Assembly: GCA_025738555.1 (NCBI GenBank)
Contig: JAOVFP010000008.1
Coordinates: 682,001-746,000, forward strand
Reading direction: 5' to 3'
From: Cyathus striatus
Taxonomy: Eukaryota > Basidiomycota > Agaricomycetes > Agaricales > Nidulariaceae
Length of the DNA: 64,000 bases
How positions within the stretch are numbered: position 1 is the first letter of the stretch; every line of letters starts with the position of its first letter. The notes under the pieces are model-generated. The model was not told where the DNA came from. It did no database searches and saw only the letters and a program-made list of their open reading frames with translations. Position numbers and translations under genes: made by a program. Shown one piece after another: positions 1 to 11,555 of this stretch.

Positions 1-1
1 G

Positions 2-2128
2 ACACATGCTATTCCTACCTCACCTACTCCACCCATCACTCTCAGACTCTTTGATGGCACCAGCAACCATGTAATAACCAAGTTCATTACACTGCCTGTA
101 CTATTCCCTACCAGTGAATGTATTACAGTTGAACTCTATGTGACACCTCTTGATTCTGTGTGTTCTGCAGTCCTAGAATACAATTGGCTCACTCGCTTCA
201 ATCTATTGATTTACTGGGTATCGGGCTCATTAACATTCCAGACTCCAGACACTTCTGAGCAACTTCTGCTCAAATCTGGGATCTCGGAACCAGGTTTTGC
301 TTCCAAGGATCCATCTCCGGTCACTTCTGATGAGTCTCTGCCACCTCCTCCTAGCATTTCACTAATAAACAGTGCAACCTTCTCATGTGCATGCCATTTA
401 GAGGGAGCACAGACTTTCCGTATCCAGCTTGGTGCTGTCGCTTCCGCCGCTGCCCTCAATCCAGAGGAAGCTCTGGATCTCTCTTCCATACCATCTGAGT
501 ATCACGAGTTTGCTAATGTATTTAGCAAGTCCCGGGCAGATACACTTGCCCCTCACCATCCCTATGACTTAAAGATCAACCTAGAGGAAGGTGCATCACC
601 TCCCATAGGTCGGATCTATTCCCTTTCCCAATCCGAGCTTTCCACTCTTCGGGATTTCATCGATGAACATATTCGGATTGGATTCATTCAACCTTCACAC
701 TCTCTGCATGGGGCTCCTGTCCTTTTTGTCTGCAAGAAGGACAGATCGCTTTGGCTTTGTGTGGATTTCCATGGGTTGAATGCTATTTCTAAAAAGGATT
801 GTTATCCTTTGCCACTCATTTCAGATTTGCTCGACAGTCCCCATCATGCCCGTATCTACACCAAGATTGACCTGCATCATGCATACCATCTGGTCCACAT
901 TGCCAAGGACGATGAATGGAAAACCACTTTCTGGACTCACTATGGATCCTTTGAATGGTTAGTCATGCCCTTCGGACTTTCCAATACACCCGCAGGTTTC
1001 CAATGCTTCATGAATGACGTTTTCAAAGATCTTCTTGATGTGTGCATCATAGTTTATTTGGATGACATCCTTATATACTCTGATAACCTTGCACAACATT
1101 GCCAACATGTCAGGGAAGTTTTGCATCGACTCCGGAAGCACAGGTTGTATGCACACACGGATAAGTGTGAGTTCCACTCGGAATCCATGGAATATCTCGG
1201 ATATATACTATCACCCAACAGTCTCACCATGTCTCCAACAAAGGTGAAGACTATTCAAGAATGGCCTGAACCAAGGAAAGTAAAAGACATTCAATCTTTC
1301 CTTGGGTTTGCTAATTTCTATTGGTGTTTTATATACAACTATTCTGACATAGTTGTTCTGCTCACCCACCTTACCCAGAAGGGTAATCTGTGGAACTTCT
1401 CGGAAAAATGTCATTCCGCTTTCACTGAACTTAAGGATGCTTTCACATCGGCACCCATCCTTACCCATTGGGTTCCCGACAAGCAGCTCATTGTGGAAAC
1501 CAATGCTTCGGATTACACATTGGCTGCTATCCTGTCTATAGTTTCCAATGATGGCGAGATTCACCCAATTGCTTTCCACTCGCGAACCTTTACACCTCCC
1601 AAGTTAAACTATGACACCCACGACAAGGAATTGCTTGCTATCTTCGAAGCATTTCAAGTCTGACGTCATTACCTGGAAGGTTCCGGTTCACCCATCAATG
1701 TTGTCACAGACCACAAGAACTTGGAATGCTTTTCCACAACCAAGATCTTGTCCCAATGACAAGCCCAATGGTCTGAGTATCTTTCCCAGTTCAATCTAGT
1801 TATCCGCTTTCGACCCGGAAAACTCGGGGCGAAGCCAGATGCTCTGACTAGATGATGGGATGTCTACCCTAAAGAGGGGGATAGCGACTATGCTAAGGTC
1901 AATCCGCATAACTATCGTCCAGTGTTCACACAGGAACAGCTTATCACTTCTCTCTGAGCAACATCACTTATTGTACCTGCTCTTTGTGCTAGTATCATCA
2001 TGGACATTGAACAGTTACATACTGATATATTATCAGCTCTCCCTAATGACCCGGTTGCAGTTATCCGAATGCAGACTCCTGAGAATCATTGGACTGTAAC
2101 CCCGGACAGTTTCCTCCATCTAGAATAA
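2..2128 (+). pseudogene. Ty3/Gypsy pol, 5' part: protease end, reverse transcriptase, RNase H (decayed)
   Basis: One frame is open from base 2, so the element starts left of the window. It encodes the end of an aspartic-protease-like region (LRLFDGTSN; VLEYNWLTRFN), then reverse transcriptase with KIDLHHAYH, MPFGLSNTP and the catalytic YLDD, then RNase H and its connection domain ([20 protein letters not shown]). The enzyme would copy element RNA into cDNA. The same frame continues past four TGA stops at 1661, 1757, 1853 and 1955. Related pol proteins have Trp at the first and Arg at the other three. The first RNase H acidic residue reads VETNASD where VETDASD is usual, so Asp is replaced. 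Homology ends at TAA 2126-2128. This is a dead copy of a chromodomain Gypsy element; the family call is from memory of its motifs. Confidence 0.93.
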
Positions 2129-2162
2129 TTGATACTGTTAAAAATAGGTCACCATTGTTCAA

Positions 2163-2330
2163 GAACAATGCCTATGCATTCGATTACCAAGGACATGCCA
2201 TTGTTTCTAATAATAGAACTCCATTGTTCTTCACACCCATTGTTCAGAACAATGCCTATGCATTCGCTTACCAAGGATATGCCATTGTTTCTAATAATAG
2301 GAATCCATTGTTCTTTTGCACCCATTGTCT
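2163..2330. repeat. 84 bp direct repeat, two copies
   Basis: The segment beginning GAACAATGCCTATGCATTCG recurs 84 bp downstream (2163 and 2247) with few changes. CCATTGTTC and its complement GAACAATG occur many times between 2150 and 2470, so the DNA can also fold on itself. Confidence 0.8.
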
Positions 2331-2814
2331 TCATGCCCATTGTTTGCTGGGATCTATAAATAGAATTCCATTGTTCATCACCAGAACAATGTAATACTAT
2401 TTCTGTCACCATTGTTCAAGACCTGACTCATCTCCTTGAACACCATTGTTCTGCACAGCCTCCACCTCAAGACAATGGATCTACCATTACCAAATTTGAA
2501 GGACAATACAGGATTGGTTTTGGATAGGATTAGTTAGCAGTAGGAGGAAAAGAGCATAAAAGGAGAGAGGAATTGAGTCTTAGACAGTAGTTTTATCCAT
2601 TTTACCACAGCTTGACAGCTAGGATTCTACTCACCAGAGTTTTATCTATTACCAAATAGCCTGCCACTAGCTAGGATCTTACTCACCTGTTCATCCCCAG
2701 TAGTTATTCTTACACATTAGATACAGAATCTATTGTGCTTTTCTTCAGTTCTATTAGTAATGTAAACAACGCAGCTCAACTCACTGTATAAATAAATTCA
2801 CAGTAATATTGAAG

Positions 2815-2860
2815 TAACTCAACTCAACTCAACATAATGCAGCTCAACTCAACATATCGA
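2815..2860. repeat. CTCAA pentanucleotide microsatellite
   Basis: Two short runs of CTCAA units are separated by CATAATGCAG. This is simple-sequence DNA inside the unidentified insert. Confidence 0.8.
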
Positions 2861-3290
2861 ATCTCAACGTCACTTTTATCATATCTATTCAGTAACAGCA
2901 CATATTAGTTTATGTGCTGCAGCCACCAAGCTACAGTCAGAAACCACCAAGGCCCTCAACTTCGTTTCGACCTTCACCACAGCACCAATCTTTATATACA
3001 GCCTTCACTGTACATACAAGCTTTCCTAGTGTTTCTAGCAATTGTTGTTACCCTATACAGCTTTAGCCATATACTCTAGAAACTCCCACAGTTCATCTCT
3101 TATTTACAGCCTTCGCTGTACCACACCAGTCACAGGCCAAGTTCTAAGCAAACCTAGCAAAGCCCCACAGTTCATTGCCCATTTACAGTCTTTACTGTAC
3201 ATCCCATATCATAGGAGTTTGCAGGAATACATATGATCAGTATCCCTCGACCCCCAGGTGCTAGGTACAAATAAAGTCACTTCCTGCCGA

Positions 3291-4227
3291 ACACCTAAGG
3301 TATCTATTACCTTGAATGACACTGATCGTGGTTCCGAGTTTGTGTTGCATTTCTTCCATTCCCTCAGTACAGCCCTCGACATCACTTTACATTTCACCTT
3401 TCACCTTGGGTTATCATCCCAAAGGCAATGGCCAAACGGAATGCACAAACCAAACTCTGGAACAATACCTTCGGGCCTACTGCAACTACCAGCAGGATAA
3501 CTGGTGTGATCTCTTACCTCTTGCTGAATTTGCTTACAATAATGCACCAAGTGCAACCACAGGAATTTCACCATTCTATGCAAACAAGGGTTATCACCCA
3601 AACCTTGTGATACATCCGGAATGTGATCTCACTTCCACTCGTGCCCAGCACTTCGCAGTAAACCTTGAGGAACTTCACAAGATGCTTCGGACTGAAATAC
3701 TCAGTGCACAGAAACATTACCAAGCACCTGCCGATGCGCATCGCAAACCCGCACCCGCATTCCCCGTCGGGACAAAGTTATATGTCAAAGCCGAGTACTT
3801 CCGGACAACCTGGCCATCCTGGAAACTTGCAGAAAAGTTCCTAGGACCTTTTGAAGTCATTGCACTTGCTGGATTGCATTCGCATACCTTGTGCCTTCCA
3901 GAACAATTTCGTGCAGTCCACCCAGTATTCCATGTATCCATGCTTGAACCCAATACTGAAAATACTATTCCAGATCACATTATTCCTCCACTACCACCTG
4001 TCCAGGTTGATGGTGATATTGAATACGAGGTCTCAGAAATCTTGGACTCTAAACTGGATCGTCGTTTGCATTGCAAACTGAGGTACTACGTACGCTGGCT
4101 AGGGTATGAAGGGACTGATGAAGAGTTTTCATGGCTTCCGGCCATGGAACTGGAACACGCTACGGATATCATCGAAGAGTTCCACTCCCGCTATCTGGAT
4201 AAGCTCGGTCCTACTCCTATTTCTTAA
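3291..4227 (+). pseudogene. Ty3/Gypsy integrase C-terminal part plus chromodomain
   Basis: This continues the Gypsy pol after the missing integrase N-terminus. The first stretch contains DRGSEFV, the second catalytic Asp. A small insertion near 3405 (duplicated TTCACC) moves the rest into another frame, which runs to TAA at 4227. That frame has the YHP..GQTE block with the catalytic Glu, LLPLAEFAYNNAPS, the C-terminal GPFEVI region, and VHPVFHVSMLEP. A chromodomain follows (EYEVSEILDSK; YYVRWLGYEGTDEE.SWLP). The chromodomain would target integration to marked chromatin. Loss of the zinc domain and first Asp, together with the frameshift, makes this integrase non-functional. Confidence 0.92.
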
Positions 4228-4509
4228 TTTCACGTTACTTATTATCTGCTTGCAGTTTCACCTTATACAAAAACCAAAAACAAGCAAAAAAGCGAGATAC
4301 AAGTACAATAGTTCTTTGGTAACGTGTTACAACCATTTCCATCACTCCCTCTGTGTTTGCGACTCGACCTGAGCTACTACTTCACCTTCCAATGCAATCC
4401 TGGAACCTGTTACAACTTCCTCATACACATCCGGATCCCGGAGGTGTTCTGCAAGCAGGGTTTTGATGTTAGAAACATGGATGATGTGCTCAGATACTTC
4501 AGCAATGAC

Positions 4510-5466
4510 TCAGGTTAGCTTACCAAGTTCGCCTACCACTTGGCAATTGGTATCTGCAAGGTTTCTGAGTTGAGTAATCATCTCCCTCTGCTGAGAGATG
4601 ATGGTGTCGTTCTGCAACTGCATAGTGCTTAGGATGGATGTTGCAACATTCATGGATGTGGACAGGGAGACTAGATTAGCAGAATCATTTACACTAGAGG
4701 ATCGGAATGATGGACCCACTACTGCAGATGAAGGACAAATGAACTTGTCATCAGTATTGTCGATCCGAGCCTGTTTCATGCTTTGTCGAGATGACTGGCA
4801 AGATGGTGCAATGGATGGAGGACTCATGTGGGTATCCGAGTGTTCCAAAGGACTGGATGGAACAGGACTCGTTCTGGCTTTGTTCCAGCCTCGAGTGCTA
4901 AGGGAACATTTTCCCTTAATCACCCCACAAGCAACGCAAGCACTACAGGGAGTCCCTATAAACTATATGGACTGATAATCATGTTTTACTCACCTGTTTG
5001 ACTCTCTCAGGCGATAACACTCAGTTCCCCGATCCTGACAGTTTATGCAAGGCACATCGTGATAGTATTGTAGTTCCTTTGGTTCTCCAGAGTCATCCTT
5101 ACCCTTACCCTTACTCTTCCCCATGTTTCCGCCACTTCCTGCCTCATATCCAGACCCCATCATGTCTCCTGACGCTTCCGAACCACTCCCGATACTCGTA
5201 TCCATCGGATTTACGACCTGCGGCACAACTGTGTTTGCTGCCTTACCGGAATGGACAGATGGGATCGTTGCCAGTGGAACATCAACGTACACAATGTTCT
5301 CGCATCTAGGAGTTGGGTTTACAGGCCTCGGCTTCGGTCTCGGCTTTCCGGAACTACTCCAGGAGGCTGGAGTCGAAGTATCTGCCTGCTGGTTCACTGC
5401 ACGAAAGGCTAGGAAAGCAACAAACTCCTCTGAAGATATATTTGCTAGAGTGACACTCTTATCCAT
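4510..5466 (-). CDS. spliced antisense gene of the Gypsy element, Cys-cluster protein
   Basis: The gene lies between pol and the 3' LTR on the opposite strand. Exon 1 is 5466-4994, a 51 bp intron (GTGAGT...TGTAG) is 4993-4943, and exon 2 is 4942-4510. The joined frame is 302 codons including the stop (301 aa). The N-terminus is Ala/Ser/Pro-rich with a basic GKSKGKGK patch. Splicing joins CINCQDRGTEC to ACVACGVIKGKC, giving two C-x2-C-x6-C halves like a fungal Zn(II)2Cys6 cluster. The C-terminus has a probable helical segment (LQNDTIISQQREMITQL). Similar antisense genes accompany Gypsy elements in many Agaricomycetes. The role is unknown; nucleic-acid binding is an inference. Unlike pol, this frame has no internal stop. 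Confidence 0.8.
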
Positions 5467-5590
5467 GATGGGGGTTAGGAAGGAATCAGATGTGCATATG
5501 TTCTCTTATTTGAATATCTACTGACCAATAGGATTTCTTGTATTATTTTTAGTTATATATTCTCGCACACAGTATGACCTCGTGGGCTCA

Positions 5591-5608
5591 GCCCTAAAAG
5601 GAGGATAC
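5591..5608 (+). other. polypurine tract of the Gypsy element
   Basis: The purine-rich run AAAAGGAGGATA lies directly before the LTR start, where plus-strand DNA synthesis is primed in LTR retrotransposons. Confidence 0.7.
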
Positions 5609-6363
5609 TGTTATATCTGTGTCCAGGTACATTGTGCTGACATTCCCACATGACCTTCTAACATACCTGGTCCGTTCCCAGAACGTACCCGCTTCGGGTT
5701 TACACTTCCCGACATTCCCGCCCAGGAACATACCTGGAACCCGTCAGGTTTTCTATCGGATACTTCGGATACGTAGTTTCTCTTATGACGGCCTCACCGC
5801 GTCATTATACCATTACTCCTCTCTTCCATTCTCACTTGTACGTTTCATTATGGTCAATGTAGTTTAGTTTCTTATTCTTCATTCTGAGCACGTCATTTGC
5901 ACCACTACTCCTCTTTGCCCAGTCTTTATTTTGTTTACTTACACTTGGTATTCTGTCTCCGGATTAGTATCTACATCTTACTAGTACATATAAATAGTCT
6001 TCCAAATGTACTAGGTAGTCTTCAGTATTCGTATCAACTCTGTACACTTTCTTCCTACTCTAAGTTCCGAAACCTACTCTGGGTTTTCCTTCAGGTTTCT
6101 CTCCCACTGCCTAGTGTAGTGGTGAAGCCCTCTCTTATACTCTGGAATGTCTTCCTCTGTTGAATATCGTCTTCCTCGAAATAAGAACCATTCCCTGGGG
6201 ATATCCAGGTGGCGCAGCACATACACTGAAGCCACGGTTCACTTCCACACTTCTGCTCTTATTCCCGTACCTGTACTCACTTCAGGTTTCTGTTATAGTT
6301 CTCCCACACCCTCCGGGTGTCTTCACATTCATTTCCCAGTAGGAAGGGAATCGGTATGTAACA
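5609..6363 (+). repeat. 3' LTR of the Gypsy element, 755 bp
   Basis: The segment begins TGTTATATC and ends GTATGTAACA, so it has TG...CA ends within the inverted repeat TGTTA/TAACA, directly after the polypurine tract. The 5' LTR lies outside the window, so the target duplication cannot be checked. The right end abuts an interrupted gag sequence of another retroelement. Confidence 0.8.
5989..5996 (+). promoter_or_regulatory. TATA box in the LTR
   Basis: TATAAATA occurs in the middle of the LTR, a plausible core promoter for element RNA. Confidence 0.45.
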
Positions 6364-8210
6364 GCTTCCCAGTTTTGATAGACCTGCCAACAGCTAGGAA
6401 GTCATCAGCTGTGTTGATATTGGGGACTAATAATAAGTTCTTAATCAGTTTCCTCTGCATTTCAGCTGGCATGGCATTGATGAATGCCTGTGTAAATATG
6501 TATTCATCTAGGGTGCTGCCATATTTTGCATATGTTCAGTCATTGTGTCAAACAGGCCTTGCAATCCAGATATTGAGTTGTATTTCATATTGTAGAACAC
6601 CTCTCTGGCATCCTGATTCATGGATTCATGTACAAATTGGTTGTATAGGCCAATTATAATGTCCTCAAATTCCCAGTCTCTGCATGAACCTGCCAGGCTG
6701 ATGACATGGTGGTGATACCACATTGCTGCCTCTCCTTTGAGGTATTTTTTCAGCAGTAGTATCTGTTCATGTTCTCAGTCATGCCCTCCTAGCATTAGGA
6801 GGTGCATTTGGATGCTCATGTCCAATAACCAATGTTCATACATGTGATATAGTGATTTATCACCCAAGAACTTACACAGATTCTTGGTGTCAATGTGTAA
6901 AGGTTGACACCCTTTGGGTAGGGACATTCGTCTCTCCAGGTATTAATGTATTATGCTGCGTAGCTTGTCATGCATTATATTGTGTCTGTGCTTCTGGGTG
7001 TCTATTACCCCTGGTTGTACAGTTTGAAGTTGTACTGTGGGTGGCATTGAGAACTGATGTCCCCATGTCTGTGCATGCATTGGGGGAACTGGTGTTCCCT
7101 CTGTCTTAATGGGGGTGAGTATAGAGTATTCCTGCTGGAGATTTGTTTCTTCACATGACCTTGGTGAGGTATAGCTATTCTCCCATTCCTTAGTGAATGT
7201 AACAGATGGCCTATGTGTGCTGGTAGGGTGTTCTATGGTCCTACTATTGTCCATTGGGTGTGCACTCATCATTGTCTCTCATGCCCATACTTCTCCATCT
7301 AGGTCCATGCATTTTCCTCTATTGAACTGTATGTGTTGATCATCTATAATTGAGGAGTTGTACTCCTTGATGTGTTTGTCATGCATGTGCTGGAGGGCTA
7401 TCTGGTTCTCTTTCCAAGTTGCCCTCTGTATTCACCCATTGAAGGAGATCCGATTTGGTCATGTCATGATGAATTCTGGGACAATGCTCATCCCATGGGG
7501 GATATGTGGTGAGGATGCAATCAGTGATTTGAATGAAGATACTCCAGTCATTGTGCTTGGAGCATTTCCTGGCATTTGTTGTAGGGCAGGTACCACTCTA
7601 TAGTGTTGTTGTGCTGATGCCCTAAGCTGACATTGTTCAGCTTTCTCTTGGGGTTGTCATGGCTGGTAGATTTGAGCCACTGCCATGTCAATGTTAGGGT
7701 CAGAGAACAGTTATCATTGGGGCTATTCCTCCTGCTTAATTCATTAGTGGGGTATTTCTTGTCTTGGGTCTAAGGTGACCTGAGACATAGGCATTATTGC
7801 CTGGGAGGCCCTTTGGTTGGCCTTTGCTGAGTAATATAATTGTATGAGGTTGGTTAGATAGGCCATTATGGCCTCTATGTACCTATCCTCATCTCAGTTT
7901 ATGAGTCTGGTGGCTATCTTGTCCACCTTTTTCTGGGCCTTCTGTAGTAGTTCTTCCATCCTCTTGTTGAAGATCTTATTGGCATGCAGTATTCATAATG
8001 ACTGCATTTGCTGTTTCAATGTTATTTCTTTATTGATGATGACTGATTCATTGTTGTCATTGTCTTGTCTTTCCTTCTGTTCTGGGTTGATTATCCCAGA
8101 GGTGTTTGTGACCTGTAGTGTTCTTGGTACAGGTTGTCTTACTGGTATTTGAGCCAATCATGTTTGCTCAAGGTCACTTACATGCAAGGGGCTGTTGTCC
8201 CCTTTTTGAT
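6364..8210 (-). pseudogene. retrotransposon gag remnant
   Basis: Read on the minus strand from about 8210 downward, one recurring frame gives gag-like blocks separated by stops. They include KIFNKRMEELLQKAQKKVDK, then DEDRYIEAIMAYLTNLIQLY, a Gln-rich linker, RDWEFEDIIIGLYNQFVHES (6508-6723), and finally INAMPAEMQRKLIKNL with TADDFLAVGRSIKTG. These match the capsid-like region of Agaricomycete LTR retrotransposon gag proteins. Zinc knuckle, protease and pol are absent. The homology stops at 6364 where the Gypsy LTR ends, suggesting that the Gypsy element landed in or next to this older one. At least two stops are TGA or TAG inside otherwise readable protein. Confidence 0.75.
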
Positions 8211-8960
8211 ACTCACTCACCACTACTGTTGTGGTGGTTTGGTTGCCTGGTTGATTTATTCCATACAGAATATCACATTTATTATAGTGATCACCCAGCC
8301 ATTTCTAGAAAGTATGGATTCTGCATAATCTGCACAGATCTGTACAGAACACCTGGCTAAGCATAAAGAGCTCTTTATTTCCCTATTTACATGCTACTTA
8401 CAAATGGTATAATATACATGAGCTGTATTTAGTAGCTAAGGTAGAGGTCCCAGACCATTAGCTAGTATGAGAATGAGTAGAAGAGCATCTAAGAATAGAA
8501 CCTTTGAGGTCAGAGTTTATTCTCAACATTGGTGGGAAATAGTTACCAGTAAGGCAGGAGATCAAGCTAAGTGTGTGTCTATTCTAATAATAGATTATCA
8601 AAGCCATATTATTGAGTCATAAGAAAAGCAGTAATTTATGCTCCCCCAAGAGGTCTGTATGGAATCTGTGCAGACCTGGAAATTCTGTGTGGATTCCATA
8701 CAGATTCTGCATGGATCCACACAGATTCCATACATACTTATACAGAATTCCATTAGTTTTAAAATTAGTGACAATATCTGCCCATATTTATTCTGTGCAA
8801 ATCAGTATTTTATTAGTTTTAGATCTCATATGTACATCCCAACTGTGTTTTCCAGTGTGGCAGTGCCTCTTAGGTTCTCACAAATCACATTTATAAGAAC
8901 AACATTATTATTATACTACTATAATACAAGTATAACTATACTAATCTAAAAAATAGCCAC
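8211..8960. other. possible leader or LTR remnant of the gag element; no gene
   Basis: No coding sequence is recognised. Short motifs such as TCTGTGCAGA, ATTCCATACAGA and TCTGTACAGA recur at 8310-8350 and 8650-8750 in both orientations. The position, just upstream of the minus-strand gag, fits a 5' LTR or leader, but no clean TG...CA boundaries were found. Confidence 0.35.
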
Positions 8961-8964
8961 TGCT

Positions 8965-9110
8965 CAATGAAACGACAGCAGTGGTGGAGGTGGCAACAAT
9001 GGTAGTGAGATGTGGTAGTGGTGGAGGAAGAGGTAGCAGTAAAGGAGGTAGCAACGGTGGTGGGAGATGGTGGTGTGGCTGGAAATGGCAACACCATTGC
9101 CACTGCCAGC
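8965..9110. repeat. GGT/GGA-rich low-complexity tract
   Basis: Imperfect trinucleotide repeats (GGTGGA, GGTAGC, GGTGGT) cover about 145 bp. Open frames crossing it encode only Gly/Ser or Thr/Ser runs and are not treated as genes. Confidence 0.75.
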
Positions 9111-10150
9111 CACTCTCTTCTCACAGCATATACCAACAGAGTTCCCATCCAAAGATGTCTATAATTCCACAATTCTTGTCTCTTAGAGTCCAATCTATAT
9201 ATACAACTAAAAAGAACTCATCAGTAAGAAAAATAATCTACTACAAGAACAGATTGTACTCAGAACCATGGTGTGTTGATGGAACTCAATATGCCCAAAT
9301 ATAGAATTGGTGGATAACTAGAGACTTGGTATGACCACTGCTCAAGGGCATTGGACTGATCCTTGATGCTCTTGACTTCCCTTGTATGGTGGTCCCATCT
9401 TCTGGAAGAGGTGGGGCATAAGTGCCTTCTCTTTGAGATCGATCTGAGGTGAGGTGTCAACATGCATCATAGCTGGAGCCATACAGACAAGCTTTAGAAC
9501 TGCAGGGTTAATGAGTGTCAATGTGTACATACATATCCCAAGAGAGTTTGGAGGAAAGGAGGGTGCCTGTTATGCATTACATATGATGATGAATCTAGCA
9601 CCTCCTTAGTGCTGTCAACAACTGTAAGCTTAATGCTTGTAACACACTCATTGTACATCATGAATAAAAAAGTTGGAGCTCAACCTTGACTGATGGCTCA
9701 GTGCTTGTTGTTCTTGTTAGTTGTTGTCAAACATCCTTATAACAATATTAAGTCATCTATACACAGAGTTGCAGAAGAACAATGTTAATGTCCCTTTGTA
9801 ATAGTTTTATATTTTAATACTCTTTCCTGAATGGTCCCACCCATGTAAGTAGTTCCCAAACAGTGTAGATGTCCAAGCAGCAACTCAAGCCTTGACTATG
9901 AAATAAAACATGATAAACAAGCATAGCTTAAAACTGACTGGCATCAGGTACTTACTGCTGATGTGTTTTCATGCATGCATAATGACGGGCTTTGATGCTA
10001 AAGCTGAACTTTGAAACTTGCAAGTAATCAATTCAGAGAGAGAGGAGGAGGAGACAGTAGTAGGTGTAGAACAACAGACCAGTCATGCATGTTGATTATG
10101 ATGAGAGAACACTATGGTAACCAATCACAAAAGTCCTAAAAAGGGAGGAC
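9111..10150. other. no recognisable feature
   Basis: This is AT-rich sequence with frequent stops in all frames. No repeat, tRNA-like sequence or known protein motif was seen. Confidence 0.5.
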
Positions 10151-10154
10151 TTTA

Positions 10155-10430
10155 TGCTTGCCCCCTGTTACACATGGAATACATGTGAATTCCACCTGTT
10201 CATGTGTACTTCACATGTACTTCATATGTACTACACTCCACCTCAAATGTATTCAAATCAGCAAATTTCTATTCAAATTTGCGAATTTTGTACACATGAA
10301 GTACACATGCAGTGCACATGTAGGGGTGAAATATCAAAATTCCACATGGAATTTCAAAGTGAAGTTCACAAGGAATACACATGAACTAGTTACACCTGTA
10401 CACTACACATTGTAGTTACTTATAATACAC
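10155..10430. repeat. ACATGTG/TTCACATG palindromic repeat field, left of the satellite
   Basis: Short palindromic words (ACATGTGAATTCCAC, CATGTGTACTTCACATG, TACACATGAAGTACACATG) are packed together. The same vocabulary reappears at 11556-11800, so matching repeat fields border the satellite block on both sides. Confidence 0.65.
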
Positions 10431-10608
10431 TTACTCACCACTACCACAACAAAAATGAATGTTTTAGCATAATGACACAAAGGATTGTCACAATATCACA
10501 CTTGTAGTTATGACACTTTTCCCACAGTCATCACATTGTCACACTTGTCTCACCATGTCACAGTTGTCACACACTGTGACAGGGGACAAATGTGATAGCT
10601 ACAATAAG

Positions 10609-10878
10609 TGTGACAACTGTGACAACTGTGACAACTGTGACAACTGTGACAACTGTGACAACTGTGACAACTGTGACAACTGTGACAACTGTGACAACTG
10701 TGACAACTGTGACAACTGTGACAACTGTGACAACTGTGACAACTGTGACAACTGTGACAACTGTGACAACTGTGACAACTGTGACAACTGTGACAACTGT
10801 GACAACTGTGACAACTGTGACAACTGTGACAACTGTGACAACTGTGACAACTGTGACAACTGTGACAACTGTGACAAC
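10609..10878. repeat. minisatellite, 30 perfect copies of TGTGACAAC
   Basis: The 9 bp unit TGTGACAAC is repeated 30 times without a mismatch (270 bp). Because the unit is a multiple of three and has no stop codon, long frames stay open on both strands (CDN repeats, TVT repeats, SQL and HSC repeats). They are treated as artefacts of the repeat. Confidence 0.97.
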
Positions 10879-11245
10879 TGCAACATGGTGGGATGACTGT
10901 GATATGACAAGACATGTGTGACACTGTGCATTACATGTGACAAATGTGTATTGAGTGTGACAAGTATGTGTTAAGTGTGACAAGTGTGCATTGAGTGTAA
11001 CACTGTATTGACACTATGTATTGGGTGTGACACTATATGTCAAGTGTGTGACACCATGGGTCAAGTGTGACAAGTGTGTGACAAGTGTGACACCATATGT
11101 TGAGTGTGTTAAGTGTGACACCGTGCATCAAGTGTGACACCATGCATCAAGTGTGACATGGTGGGATGACTGTGACATGAGGGACAAGCATGATAACATG
11201 TGACAAGCATGATAACATGTGACACTGATACTGTGGGACAAGTGT
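10879..11245. repeat. diverged TGTGACA satellite flank
   Basis: Variants such as TGTGACAAGTGTGCATTGAG and TGTGACACCATG continue the 9 bp theme for about 370 bp. Their lengths vary between 9 and about 20 bp. This looks like an older, decayed part of the same array. Confidence 0.8.
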
Positions 11246-11261
11246 GACAACTGCAATAACT

Positions 11262-11555
11262 TCAAGAATGGCAGGAAATGATATACATGGAGGGTGGAAA
11301 CAGAGGGGAATGACACATATGAAGGGTGGGAATAGCAAGAAACAATATGCATGGAGGGCAGGAACAGGGAGGAACAATGCCTGTGGAGGGCAGAAACAGG
11401 GAGGAACAACACACATGGAGAGTGGGAATAGCAAGGAATAACATGCATGGAGGGTGGGAACAGGGGGGAATAATGTGCATGGAGAGTGGGAAAGGTGGGA
11501 AACAACAAGCATGGAGGGTGGGTATGGCAGGACAACAACAAGCACTCCATGTGTA
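11262..11555. repeat. minisatellite of about 33 bp units, about 8 imperfect copies
   Basis: Each unit contains GCATGGAGGGTGGGAACAG followed by GGAGGAACAAC-like sequence. The period of about 33 bp keeps frames open on both strands, but no start context or conservation suggests a protein. Confidence 0.85.

Larger units (their letters stand above)
2129..3290. other. unidentified DNA replacing the integrase N-terminal part
   Basis: In an intact element this interval would encode the integrase zinc-binding domain and the first catalytic Asp. Neither is present. A possible solo LTR lies within it: TGTTA at 2136, TATAAATA near 2787, and TAACA ending at 2897. No target duplication flanks those ends, so the boundaries are uncertain. 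From about 2900 to 3200 there are short repeats related to TTACAGCCTTCGCTGTAC. Confidence 0.5.

Noticed and set aside
4598..4975. 125-codon plus-strand frame
   Set aside because: Opposite strand of exon 2 of the antisense gene, without motifs.
5094..5122. TTACCC-like telomere repeats
   Set aside because: They are the reverse of codons for a GKSKGKGKD stretch in the antisense gene and are only a few units long.
8936..9304. Frames crossing the GGT-rich tract
   Set aside because: Low-complexity translation only.
10510..10983. Long open frames on both strands with CDN, TVT, SQL, HSC repeats
   Set aside because: They exist only because the 9 bp satellite unit has no stop in several frames; no start context or conserved domain.
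10609..11555. CRISPR-like array
   Set aside because: Units are directly adjacent with no spacers, and the genome is fungal.
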